Source: JARRPM01 sp963792815 (GTDB lineage: Bacteria > Pseudomonadota > Gammaproteobacteria > Pseudomonadales > Halieaceae). Taken from it: DNA of 64,000 bases. The notes under the pieces were generated by a model that was not told the origin of the DNA, searched no databases, and saw nothing but the letters and a program-made list of their open reading frames with translations. The position numbers were made by a program, and so were the translations under genes. The stretch lies in contig CAWBXR010000001.1 of assembly GCA_963792815.1 (NCBI GenBank), forward strand, positions 434,001 through 498,000, in the 5' to 3' direction. Of this stretch, positions 1 to 7,531 are shown one piece after another (position 1 is the stretch's first letter; every line of letters begins with the position of its first letter).

Positions 1-1
1 C

Positions 2-682
2 ATTTATGTTGCCAGCGTGCTGGCGCCGGACCTGCTGGGGGCCATAGCGGTTGCCGCCTATTCCTACATGGCGCTGGTGCCGCTGATCCAGCCCCCCATC
101 ATGCGCGCCCTCACCACCGAGGCGGAGCGCCGAATCGTCATGGTGCAGCTGCGGCAGGTATCCCGCCGCGAGAAAATCGTATTCCCGCTGGTGCTGTTGA
201 TCCTGGTAGCCCTGCTGCTGCCAGCCGCCGCGCCCCTGCTGGGTATGTTCTGCTTCGGCAACCTGATGAAAGAGTGCGGGGTGGTGGAGCGCCTGAGTTT
301 TACCGCGCAGAATGCGCTGATCAATATCACCACCATCTTCCTGGGCCTGTCGGTGGGCTCCAAGCTGGTGGCGGACAAGTTCCTCGACATCAATACCCTG
401 GGCATTCTCGGCCTTGGCATTGTAGCGTTTGCCATCGGCACTGCCTCGGGAGTGCTCATCGCCAAACTGATGAACAAAATGGGGGGCACGCCGCTCAACC
501 CCCTGATCGGCTCGGCCGGGGTCTCGGCAGTGCCAATGGCGGCGCGGGTGAGCAACAAGCTGGGGCTGGAAGCTGACCCCCATAACTTCCTGCTGATGCA
601 CGCCATGGGCCCCAATGTGGCCGGGGTGATCGGCTCGGCTGTGGCGGCGGGCGTGATGATCAGCCTGGTGGCTGGCCGCTGA
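2..682 (+). CDS. oadB: Sodium-translocating decarboxylase beta subunit, C-terminal part (5' end outside window)
   Basis: The membrane subunit of oxaloacetate/methylmalonyl-CoA decarboxylase-type sodium pumps couples carboxybiotin decarboxylation to Na+ export. The reading frame is already open at the window edge, so the roughly 226 visible residues are the C-terminal half of a protein usually about 380-430 aa long. Several long hydrophobic segments are visible. The conserved motif NPLIGSAGVSAVPMAARV sits near the end, followed by an HAMGPNVAGVIGSA segment, both typical of OadB. The alpha and gamma subunits would be expected upstream, outside the window. An internal GTG at 17 is not the real start. 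Confidence 0.93.
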   Translation: MYVASVLAPDLLGAIAVAAYSYMALVPLIQPPIMRALTTEAERRIVMVQLRQVSRREKIVFPLVLLILVALLLPAAAPLLGMFCFGNLMKECGVVERLSFTAQNALINITTIFLGLSVGSKLVADKFLDINTLGILGLGIVAFAIGTASGVLIAKLMNKMGGTPLNPLIGSAGVSAVPMAARVSNKLGLEADPHNFLLMHAMGPNVAGVIGSAVAAGVMISLVAGR

Positions 683-840
683 CCGTTTTTCGCCCGCAGT
701 ATTCCAATATCATTGCGGTATTTTTACCCTCGAGCGGAGCTTGAGTCGGATCCTGACGGGGTTAAGCTGGCGTCGCAGTGGTTCCTTGGGAATGCTGTCG
801 ACGTGAAACCAGCGGGCCTTTGTTGGCGCCGCCTTAACCG

Positions 841-860
841 GGCCAGACCAGGCCAGACCA
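841..860. repeat. Tandem 10-bp direct repeat just upstream of a ribosome binding site
   Basis: The decamer ggccagacca occurs twice head to tail and runs directly into the AGGAGAG ribosome binding site of the gene starting at 871. It may be simple slippage; no function is evident. Confidence 0.6.
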
Positions 861-870
861 GGAGAGTGAA

Positions 871-1410
871 ATGAACAAATCCATGCTTACAGGCACCGTT
901 CTCGGGATTGCCGCGGCGACTACCGCGGGGGGATACGCCGGCTACAGGATGCTCTCATCGGAGCCGGAATTTGCCCAGGTGCTGGCGGTAACACCCCTGA
1001 CGGAGACTGTGAAAACGCCGCGGGAAGAGTGCCGGGATGTGGTGGTCACCCGGCAGAAGCCGATCAAGGATCAACACAAGATTGCCGGCAGTGTGCTGGG
1101 CGCCGTTGCCGGCGGCCTGGCGGGCGACGCCATCGGCGGCGGCGGTAAGAACACCGGCGCCAAGATAGCCGGCGCTGTGGTCGGCGGCATTGCCGGCAAC
1201 AAGGTCCAGGGCAGCATGCAGGAAGGCGATACCTACCAGGAGACCGAGCGTCAGTGCAAGACCGTGACGGACACCAGCCAGCACACGGTGGGCTACCAGG
1301 TGCAGTATCGCCTCGGTGAGGAAACCGGCAAGGTGCGGATGGATTTTGACCCCGGTACGGTAATTCCAGTGCAGGATGGCCAGCTGGTGCTGTCGCGGTC
1401 AGCTCAATAA
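871..1410 (+). CDS. Glycine-zipper 2TM domain envelope protein
   Basis: A 179-residue protein of the Rick_17kDa/SlyB-like glycine-zipper class. Residues 1-28 form a hydrophobic N-terminal anchor without a clear lipobox cysteine. Residues about 70-112 hold two glycine-zipper helices (repeated GxxxG, e.g. AGSVLGAVAGGLAGDAIGG and AGAVVGGIAGN). A C-terminal region with two cysteines shared by the family follows. Such proteins sit in the cell envelope and often stabilise the outer membrane; the exact role here is unknown. The ATG at 871 follows a strong AGGAGAG site. It appears monocistronic. Confidence 0.8.
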   Translation: MNKSMLTGTVLGIAAATTAGGYAGYRMLSSEPEFAQVLAVTPLTETVKTPREECRDVVVTRQKPIKDQHKIAGSVLGAVAGGLAGDAIGGGGKNTGAKIAGAVVGGIAGNKVQGSMQEGDTYQETERQCKTVTDTSQHTVGYQVQYRLGEETGKVRMDFDPGTVIPVQDGQLVLSRSAQ

Positions 1411-1536
1411 GCGTAAAGACCAGCCCTCGTGGCTGAAGTGCGCTAAGTAGCTGCGGTGGGGTGATGATCAGCCTTGTTGGCGGGTAAATCGACTACGTGG
1501 TAATGTTGTCGCGAATTGAATCCCGGTGTTTGTTTC

Positions 1537-1839
1537 ATGGATAAAATCGCAATAATTTCCCTGTTTCTGATTTTCTTTTCGGTGGTCACCATCATCCTGG
1601 GAATTGTCAAGATCCACACCTACCCGGGTAAAGTCGCAGAGCAGCGCGGCCATCCGCAAAAGGACGCTATCGAAGCGACCTCGCTGATGGGGCTGCTGAT
1701 TTTTCCCCTGTGGATGTTGGCGTTGATCTGGTCCTATTCAGGTGCCGTGATTGGTAACCTGTATACACCTCCTGTGAAAACCGGGGCTGATGAAAGCGAC
1801 GCAGAGAGTGCGCCGGCAACCGGGCAGGAGGAGAGCTAG
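1537..1839 (+). CDS. DUF3302 small inner membrane protein (YibI-like)
   Basis: A 100-residue protein with two predicted membrane helices (about residues 4-24 and 50-72) and a short acidic tail, matching the DUF3302/YibI family. A TTG at 1516 is in frame, but the ATG at 1537 (MDKIAIISL) gives the family's usual N-terminus. The stop codon lies 3 bases before the GTG of the HlyD-like gene, as in yibI-yibH of E. coli, so the two are almost certainly cotranscribed. Family function is unknown; membership in an export module is inferred from context. Confidence 0.82.
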   Translation: MDKIAIISLFLIFFSVVTIILGIVKIHTYPGKVAEQRGHPQKDAIEATSLMGLLIFPLWMLALIWSYSGAVIGNLYTPPVKTGADESDAESAPATGQEES

Positions 1840-1842
1840 CCA

Positions 1843-2973
1843 GTGGAACTCCTGATCTCTATAGCTTACTTCTTCCTCGTTCGGCTGATTTTTTTTGATT
1901 ACAAGCTGCTGCGTTTTTCCCTGTTCTGGAAATTCATGGTTTTCGGTATCTGGATTGGCGCACTGCTGACCGAGGTGCTGGCACTGGGGCAGTTTGCGCC
2001 CTACAGCAAGAGTGCGTTTGTGCAGACCTACGTGGTGCAGATGGCGCCGGAGTGGGGCGGGAAAGTGGCCGAGGTGTATGCCAAACCGAATGTACCCATC
2101 AGGAAAGGCGACCCGCTATTCCAGATGGATACGGAGGAAAAACAGTACAAGGTAGATCTTTACGCAGCACAACTGGCAGCGGCCGATACCCAGGTTGCGG
2201 AGCTTGCCCAGCAGCTGAAGCAGGCGAGTGCCCAGGTGGCGCAGGTGCAAGCTGACCTGAAGATTGAGAAAGTGATGTATCAGCAGGTCAGGGATGCAGC
2301 CAGTGATGGTGCAGCTTCAACCTACCGACTGGAGAGTGTGCGCCAGAAGGTCGCGAGTCTCGAGGCACAATTGCTGGCTGCCGAGGCAGAGCGGGAGGCT
2401 GCCCAGTTGGCGCTGGATTCCAACGTCGACAACAAGCCAACCGCAGTGGCCGAGGCCCTGGCTAATTTGAATGTAGCCCGCTACTACCTTGAGCAGACCA
2501 CGGTGCGCGCACCTACGGATGGCTATGTATCCAACCTGCAGTTACACCCGGGCGGTTTTGTGCGGCTGAAGACGCCAGTGATGACCTTCATCAGTTCCGA
2601 AGAGCACTGGATTGTCGCCAAAACGCTGCAAAACGGCATCCAGCGGGTAGCCCCGGGTGACGCCGCGGAAGTGGCGTTTGCCATGTACCCGGGCAAGGTC
2701 TTCGATGCCGAGGTTGTCAGTGTGGTCTGGGCAAACGGTAGCGCCCAGGGAGTGCCCAGTGGCGTGTTGCCCCAGGAGCAACAGATTCATCCCGGCATGG
2801 AGTTTTTTGTCCGCCTGCGCATGACCGAGAAGGACCCGGATTATCCCCTGCGCTTTGGCGCCAGGGCGATCGTGGCTATTTACAGCAAGGATTGCGCGGA
2901 TTTTCTCAAGCTGCTGCGGCAGATCGAGATCCAGTCTGAAAGCTTCCTGAATTACCTGTTTAACCCGTTCTAG
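1843..2973 (+). CDS. HlyD-family membrane fusion (periplasmic adaptor) protein, YibH-like
   Basis: A 376-residue adaptor anchored by hydrophobic N-terminal segments (about residues 3-50). It has a lipoyl/barrel-sandwich half-motif around residues 65-95, an alpha-helical hairpin rich in A/Q/E (about 105-200), the second barrel half with the ARYYLEQTTVRAPTDGYV signature, and a beta-barrel end. It begins with GTG behind an AGGAGGAG site inside the preceding gene. It would bridge an inner-membrane exporter to an outer-membrane channel. The next gene (4 bases on) encodes such a channel, but no permease of a known class is present. Confidence 0.88.
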   Translation: MELLISIAYFFLVRLIFFDYKLLRFSLFWKFMVFGIWIGALLTEVLALGQFAPYSKSAFVQTYVVQMAPEWGGKVAEVYAKPNVPIRKGDPLFQMDTEEKQYKVDLYAAQLAAADTQVAELAQQLKQASAQVAQVQADLKIEKVMYQQVRDAASDGAASTYRLESVRQKVASLEAQLLAAEAEREAAQLALDSNVDNKPTAVAEALANLNVARYYLEQTTVRAPTDGYVSNLQLHPGGFVRLKTPVMTFISSEEHWIVAKTLQNGIQRVAPGDAAEVAFAMYPGKVFDAEVVSVVWANGSAQGVPSGVLPQEQQIHPGMEFFVRLRMTEKDPDYPLRFGARAIVAIYSKDCADFLKLLRQIEIQSESFLNYLFNPF

Positions 2974-2976
2974 GCG

Positions 2977-4419
2977 ATGCGACTGATGTCCCGGCAGAAG
3001 AGGGTGAACCACCGCAATTGGCTTGTTGCACTGAGCCTGCTTGTTTTTACCGGCTGTGCTGCGGTCGGCCCCGACTATGTGGAACCGGAACTCGCTGTTC
3101 CGGATGCCTGGCATATGCGGATAGTCGATCAGGTAAATAAGGGTCCCGACGCTACGCTACAGACTTGGTGGACGGTATTTGACGACCCTGTACTCAACCA
3201 GCTTATCGACCGCGCCCACAGTGGCAACCTCGATCTGCAAACCGCTGCTGCCAGGGTAAGGGCGGCGCGATCCAGCCTGGCGATCACAAGTGGTGAGCGC
3301 CTGCCCGAGATGGATGGTGTAGGCCAGGCATCACGCACCCGGCAAAGTGATGATGGCTGGCTGGCCCAGGTGGCGCCGGAAAACGGTTTCGATGCACAGA
3401 ATTTGTATGAACTGGGGCTGGATGCAAGTTGGGAAATCGACCTGTTCGGACGTATTCGCAGGTCTATAGAATCGTCTGAGGCGCAATACCAGAGCACAGT
3501 GGAATCCGAGCGCGATGTCATGGTGACACTGTTTGCGGAGGTGGCCCGCACGTATATTCAGGTGCGCGAATTTCAGGCGCGCCTGGTTTATGCCCATGAG
3601 AATATCAAGGTGCAGAAGCAGGCGCTGGGCTTGGCGCAGGAACGTTTCGCCACGGGTTTGAGTTCGCAGTTGGATGTGGTGCAGGCCCAGGCTACCCTGG
3701 GTATGACGGAAGCGGCTTTACCGGACATTGCCACGGCCAAAGACCAGGCCTTGTATCGGCTGGCGGTATTGCTCGGTGTTGAGGCGGGAAGTTTACAGAA
3801 CGAATTCGTAGCCGTAGCGGCCATTCCGCAACCGGCGGGGCGTATTGCACTGGGCTTGCCAGTGGATGTGCTGCGCCAGCGGCCGGATGTGCGGGCCGCT
3901 GAGCGGCGCCTGGCAGCCCAGACCGCGCAGATCGGCGTCGCCACAGCGGCCTTGTATCCCGACTTCACCCTCAGCGGCTTTATCGGCCTGCAGTCGCGAT
4001 CTGTGAATGATCTGTTCAACAGCAACAGTGATATGTGGGGCCTGTCGCTGCCAATCAGTTGGAACCTTTACGACGGCGGACGGGTGCGTAGTAATATCGA
4101 GTTGCAGAAAGATCTGACGGAACAGCGCCTGCTGGACTACCGGCAGGCGGTACTGGAAGCTCTGTCTGAAGTGCAGAGCGCCCTGGTGGCCTATAACAAC
4201 GAGCACCAGCGGCTTGCGGCCTTGCGGCGCGCCACAGAAGCGACCCGGGAGGGTGTGCGCCTGGCGCTGGTACAATATGGCACAGGCTTAACCGACTATA
4301 ACAATGTCATGACCATGCAGCGTGACCTGTTCCAAGTGGAGGCGGAGCTTGCAGCCAGCGAAGCGCAGCTCGATTTTGAGTTGATCGCTCTTTACAAGGC
4401 AGTGGGCGGAGGCTGGTAA
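2977..4419 (+). CDS. NodT-family outer membrane efflux lipoprotein
   Basis: A 480-residue TolC-like outer-membrane factor. The N-terminus carries a signal peptide ending in a lipobox-like FTGC, followed by the family hallmark AAVGPDYVEP. Two outer-membrane-efflux (OEP) repeats make up the rest, with periodic A/Q/L-rich helices and the typical LPVDVLRQRPDVRAAERRL segment. It provides the trans-outer-membrane duct for an RND-, MFS- or HlyD-type exporter. It sits 3 bases after the HlyD-like gene and is the last of this three-gene operon. Confidence 0.92.
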   Translation: MRLMSRQKRVNHRNWLVALSLLVFTGCAAVGPDYVEPELAVPDAWHMRIVDQVNKGPDATLQTWWTVFDDPVLNQLIDRAHSGNLDLQTAAARVRAARSSLAITSGERLPEMDGVGQASRTRQSDDGWLAQVAPENGFDAQNLYELGLDASWEIDLFGRIRRSIESSEAQYQSTVESERDVMVTLFAEVARTYIQVREFQARLVYAHENIKVQKQALGLAQERFATGLSSQLDVVQAQATLGMTEAALPDIATAKDQALYRLAVLLGVEAGSLQNEFVAVAAIPQPAGRIALGLPVDVLRQRPDVRAAERRLAAQTAQIGVATAALYPDFTLSGFIGLQSRSVNDLFNSNSDMWGLSLPISWNLYDGGRVRSNIELQKDLTEQRLLDYRQAVLEALSEVQSALVAYNNEHQRLAALRRATEATREGVRLALVQYGTGLTDYNNVMTMQRDLFQVEAELAASEAQLDFELIALYKAVGGGW

Positions 4420-4451
4420 ATCGCCCGGTCACTTACTTCAGGGAAAGTACA

Positions 4452-4841
4452 TTGCAGAACTTTGGCATAACGATAGTTCCGAGGTTCTATGAGACCGATG
4501 CCCTGGGGCATATCAACAATGCCTCCATTGCCGCCTGGTTTGAGGTAGTGCGGATGAAGTTTATTGAATCCCTGGCGGGTAGTGATCCTGCTCTTGCAGT
4601 GCACTGGATACTGGCATCCATACAAATCGATTTTGTCGCCGAGACCTTCTTCGGGAGTGATGTCAGCGCGCGGGTCACCGGGGCAGAGGTGGGCAACACT
4701 TCATTGACGGTGCTGTGTGAGATGTACCAGGGCGGAAAGTTGACGGTAAAGGGCAAGGCCGTGCTGGTTTATATGGATGGGCAAACCAAGGCGCCGGCCA
4801 GGCTCCCCGATCACCTGCGTGAGCAGCTGATTACCGACTAA
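4452..4841 (+). CDS. Acyl-CoA thioesterase, 4-hydroxybenzoyl-CoA thioesterase-like hotdog fold
   Basis: A 129-residue single hotdog-domain protein. The N-terminal stretch RFYETDALGHINNASIAAWFE carries the YbgC/4HBT signature (catalytic Asp in ETDALGHINN), and the rest matches the family in length and pattern. It probably hydrolyses short or medium acyl-CoA thioesters. The start is a TTG preceded by AGGGAAAG at good spacing. The 3' end overlaps the convergent pdxJ by 4 bases. Substrate cannot be inferred. Confidence 0.85.
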   Translation: MQNFGITIVPRFYETDALGHINNASIAAWFEVVRMKFIESLAGSDPALAVHWILASIQIDFVAETFFGSDVSARVTGAEVGNTSLTVLCEMYQGGKLTVKGKAVLVYMDGQTKAPARLPDHLREQLITD

Positions 4842-5599
4842 TTCCCCAGCGCTTGCTGGTAGGCCGCCACCGCATTGGCCAGGCCCATGCGGATGGCATC
4901 CACGGTCAGGGCGTGACCTATAGACACCTCCAGTAACCCCGGGATGGTTGCGAAGCGGGGCAGGTTGTGCAGGTCCAGATCGTGACCCGCATTAAGGCCC
5001 AGGCCTGCCCCTGCTGCGGTTTCCGCGGCCTCAACAAATTGCCCGAAGATGCTGTCGAGGTTTACTCCACTGGCATAGGCGCGAGCATATGACTCCGTGT
5101 ACAACTCGATACGGTCGGCACCCATCTGGGCCGCCAGGCGGATCTGCTCGGGCTCGGGGTCCATGAACAGGCTGGTGCGGATACCCAGGGCCTTCAACTC
5201 GGCCACCAGGGGAGCAACCTTGTCGCCATCTTTCTTCAGGTCGAAACCGTGATCGGAGGTGAGCTGATCGTCACCGTCGGGTACCAGGGTGCACTGGGCC
5301 GGGCGCAGCGACTTTACCAGTTCCATGAACCCCGGGTAGTCGCCGACACCGGCCCGATCGCTGCGGCGTGGGCCCGCCATAGGGTTCCCCTCGATATTGA
5401 ACTCCACGCTCAGCATTGCCGCCAGGTCGATGCAGTCCTGGGCGCGGATGTGGCGTTGGTCGGGCCGGGGGTGAACAGTGATGCCATCCGCGCCCGCCGC
5501 AATGCACATGCGGGCGTGCTCAGTGACGCTGGGATTGGTGGTATCCCGTGAGTTGCGAATCAGGGCGATTTTGTTGAGATTGACGCTGAGTGCGATCAT
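4838..5599 (-). CDS. pdxJ: Pyridoxine 5'-phosphate synthase
   Basis: A 253-residue TIM-barrel enzyme that condenses 1-deoxyxylulose 5-phosphate with 3-amino-2-oxopropyl phosphate to make pyridoxine 5'-phosphate, the last step of DXP-dependent vitamin B6 synthesis. Family markers are clear: SVNLNKIALIRNSR at the start, ITVHPRPDQRHI, FNIEGNP, CTLVPD and NAGHDLDLHNLP near the end. The ATG overlaps the TGA of the upstream cyclophilin gene by 4 bases, implying translational coupling. In many gammaproteobacteria pdxJ instead follows recO. Confidence 0.96.
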   Translation of the reverse strand: MIALSVNLNKIALIRNSRDTTNPSVTEHARMCIAAGADGITVHPRPDQRHIRAQDCIDLAAMLSVEFNIEGNPMAGPRRSDRAGVGDYPGFMELVKSLRPAQCTLVPDGDDQLTSDHGFDLKKDGDKVAPLVAELKALGIRTSLFMDPEPEQIRLAAQMGADRIELYTESYARAYASGVNLDSIFGQFVEAAETAAGAGLGLNAGHDLDLHNLPRFATIPGLLEVSIGHALTVDAIRMGLANAVAAYQQALGN

Positions 5600-6168
5600 A
5601 AGGCCTTGGCGCGCACGATTTCCTTGATCACGATCGGTTGCAGCGGCACGTCGCCCATCATGCCGACTTTACCGGTGGGCGCCGTCGCGATGAAGTCCAC
5701 AATATTCATCCCCAGGATAACTTCGCCGAAGACCGTGTAACCATCGCGTCCCGGGGCCCAGTCCAGCGACAGGTTGTTGCGCTGGTTGATGAAAAACTGT
5801 GCCTTGGCTGAATCCGGGTCACTGGTGCGCGCCATGGCGATGGTGCCGCGGGTATTGTGCAGTCGGTTTTTCGATTCGTTTGCCACCGGGTCATTGGTGG
5901 CTTTTTCCGTCATATCCGGGAGAAGGCCGCCGCCCTGTATCATGAAGTTGGGTATTACCCGGTGAAATATCGTGCCGTTGTAAAATCCCGCGTCGACGTA
6001 GGCGAGGAAATTGTCGACGGTGAGCGGAGCCTTGTCGCGGAACAGTCGCAGGGTGATATCTCCCTCGCTGGTCTTGATCATCACCTGGGGGTTGGGCAGC
6101 GTGGTTTCCTGCGCAGTGGCCAGCGGTGCCAGCACCATGGCAAGGCAGATAAACAGATTCTTCAGCAC
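5596..6168 (-). CDS. Periplasmic peptidyl-prolyl cis-trans isomerase, cyclophilin type
   Basis: A 190-residue cyclophilin. The start chosen is a GTG at 6168 because GGAGA lies 7 bases upstream and it yields a clean signal peptide (LFICLAMVLAPLATAQE). A longer open frame would run into the preceding gene. The core shows FHRVIPNFMIQGGG, TIAMAR and AQFFIN, the standard active-site motifs. It should assist folding of exported proteins in the periplasm, as PpiA does. It overlaps pdxJ by 4 bases. Confidence 0.93.
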   Translation of the reverse strand: MLKNLFICLAMVLAPLATAQETTLPNPQVMIKTSEGDITLRLFRDKAPLTVDNFLAYVDAGFYNGTIFHRVIPNFMIQGGGLLPDMTEKATNDPVANESKNRLHNTRGTIAMARTSDPDSAKAQFFINQRNNLSLDWAPGRDGYTVFGEVILGMNIVDFIATAPTGKVGMMGDVPLQPIVIKEIVRAKAL

Positions 6169-6194
6169 GATAGTTTCTCCAGGGAATGGCAGGC

Positions 6195-6875
6195 CTAAGC
6201 CCAGCTCGAACTCTTGCGGCGCTTGGGCCACAGCCGCGGCACTACCAGGGTGATGATAACCCCGAGTAAAACCGCCAGCGCGCCGTTGAGGAAATCCTCG
6301 CTGTTGACCTTGTCCTGCAGGCGCTGGTTCTCGGCTTCCAGTGTGTCAAGTTGCGAGCGCAGCTGTTCTGAGCTGACCACCAGGCGGCGGTTGTCCGCGT
6401 CCAGTTGCACGGCTTTCCCCGAGACCTGCTTGAGCTGGCTCAGCTCATCGTTGACCGTGCCCAGTTGCAGTTCATACTCCGCGACCTGGCCCAGTAGCGA
6501 GTCCCGTTCGGCCTCCAGGGTCGCCACATCCTGCTGCAGGGCCTCGGTCAACCCGCCCGCCTGCTGGGCCTTCCTGGTGAGTTCGTCGAGGCGTTGCTGG
6601 GCGGGGGCCTCATTCATCAGGTACTGGGCCCGGATCCAGCCGCTGGTGCCGTCGTCAGTGGTGATTTCAGCCCACTCGCCGTTCTCGGACACCTGCGACA
6701 CCTTCAGGCGGGTGCCCGTGGGCAGGCCGCGGTGGATAATCTTGAAGTCGTTACCGGCGCCGCGGCGCACGGGAATGTATTGCTTATCGCTGATATAGCG
6801 TATGTCCTGGGCCTGGACCTCGAGGCTGGGTCCCAACAGGCCGGCGAGCAGTAAAAATGGCAGTGCGAATTTCAA
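6195..6875 (-). CDS. TIGR04211-type SH3 domain membrane protein
   Basis: A 226-residue envelope protein with a signal peptide ending around VQAQ, a bacterial SH3 domain (about residues 25-90, with the YIPVRRGAG...TSGWIRAQYL pattern), a long coiled coil (about 95-185) and a C-terminal membrane helix before a basic KRRK tail. This order matches the gammaproteobacterial TIGR04211/YgiM family. TTG at 6875 is preferred because AAGGAA lies 6 bases before it; an ATG at 6911 is also in frame. SH3b domains often bind cell-wall peptides; the function here is unproven. It lies 26 bases upstream of the cyclophilin gene. Confidence 0.85.
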   Translation of the reverse strand: MKFALPFLLLAGLLGPSLEVQAQDIRYISDKQYIPVRRGAGNDFKIIHRGLPTGTRLKVSQVSENGEWAEITTDDGTSGWIRAQYLMNEAPAQQRLDELTRKAQQAGGLTEALQQDVATLEAERDSLLGQVAEYELQLGTVNDELSQLKQVSGKAVQLDADNRRLVVSSEQLRSQLDTLEAENQRLQDKVNSEDFLNGALAVLLGVIITLVVPRLWPKRRKSSSWA

Positions 6876-6980
6876 AACGGATTCCTTCTTGATGGCCGGA
6901 TCGTTCCCCAAAGCGGCTGGGCTCCGGGAAGGGCCGATAGTGTAACCCCGTTTGCCGGGAAATTTAAGGCACCTGTGGGT

Positions 6981-7280
6981 TCAGGGGAGCACCAGCTTGT
7001 AGGGTTTGACGATCACCCGGCTGAAGACACCTGCATCGACATAGGGGTCCGAGTCTGCCCAGGCGGTGGCGGCTTCCAGGCTGTCGAACTCGGCGATGAT
7101 CAGGCTGCCGGTAAACCCCGCCTCGCCCGGGTCGGCGGTATCCAGGGCCGGATGTGGTCCGGCTGCCAACAGGCGACCCTTGTCTGCCAGCTCCTGCAGC
7201 CTTGCAAGGTGGGCCGGGCGGGCGCCCTGGCGCATGGGCAGGCTGTTCTCGACGTCTTCACACAAAATGGCATAGTACAT
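6981..7280 (-). CDS. YciI family protein
   Basis: A 99-residue ferredoxin-like fold protein with the YciI signature. It starts MYYAILCEDVENS, has the conserved His of RPAHLARLQEL and the Asp of WADSDPYVDAGVF, where the family keeps its His-Asp putative active pair. YciI proteins are small, sometimes catalytic (dehydrochlorinase-like) domains, mostly of unknown role. An AT-rich stretch upstream (7283-7318) could hold its promoter. Confidence 0.9.
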   Translation of the reverse strand: MYYAILCEDVENSLPMRQGARPAHLARLQELADKGRLLAAGPHPALDTADPGEAGFTGSLIIAEFDSLEAATAWADSDPYVDAGVFSRVIVKPYKLVLP

Positions 7281-7319
7281 AATAAAACCTTAACTCATTG
7301 ATATTAATTAATTAAATAG

Positions 7320-7336
7320 CCCGGCCGGCGGCCGGG
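7320..7336. other. GC-rich hairpin upstream of the YciI gene
   Basis: A perfect 7-bp stem (cccggcc/ggccggg) with a 3-base loop, next to an AT-rich stretch. There is no T run on the minus strand, so it may be a regulatory or chance palindrome rather than a terminator. Confidence 0.3.
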
Positions 7337-7448
7337 TCAGGCTGCCGCTGGTCCTAATGGTACCACCCGCCACTATCGCGGGGCAGGCTCCCCGTTATTG
7401 CTGTGCATAGACCGAATGCCCAGGCTGTCAGGTCGGTGAAAAGACAAA

Positions 7449-7481
7449 AAAAAGGCCCGACCTTTCCGGTCGGGCCTTTTT
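7449..7481 (-). terminator. Bidirectional rho-independent terminator after the arylsulfatase
   Basis: A long stem (aaaaaggcccgacc/ggtcgggccttttt) with a 5-base loop, flanked by A and T runs on both sides. It lies 51 bases past the sulfatase stop and should separate that transcript from the YciI gene. Confidence 0.9.
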
Positions 7482-7531
7482 ATCATCACTGGATGGTGAT
7501 TGCGCTTACACCCCGAAGCGCAACCGCTATT

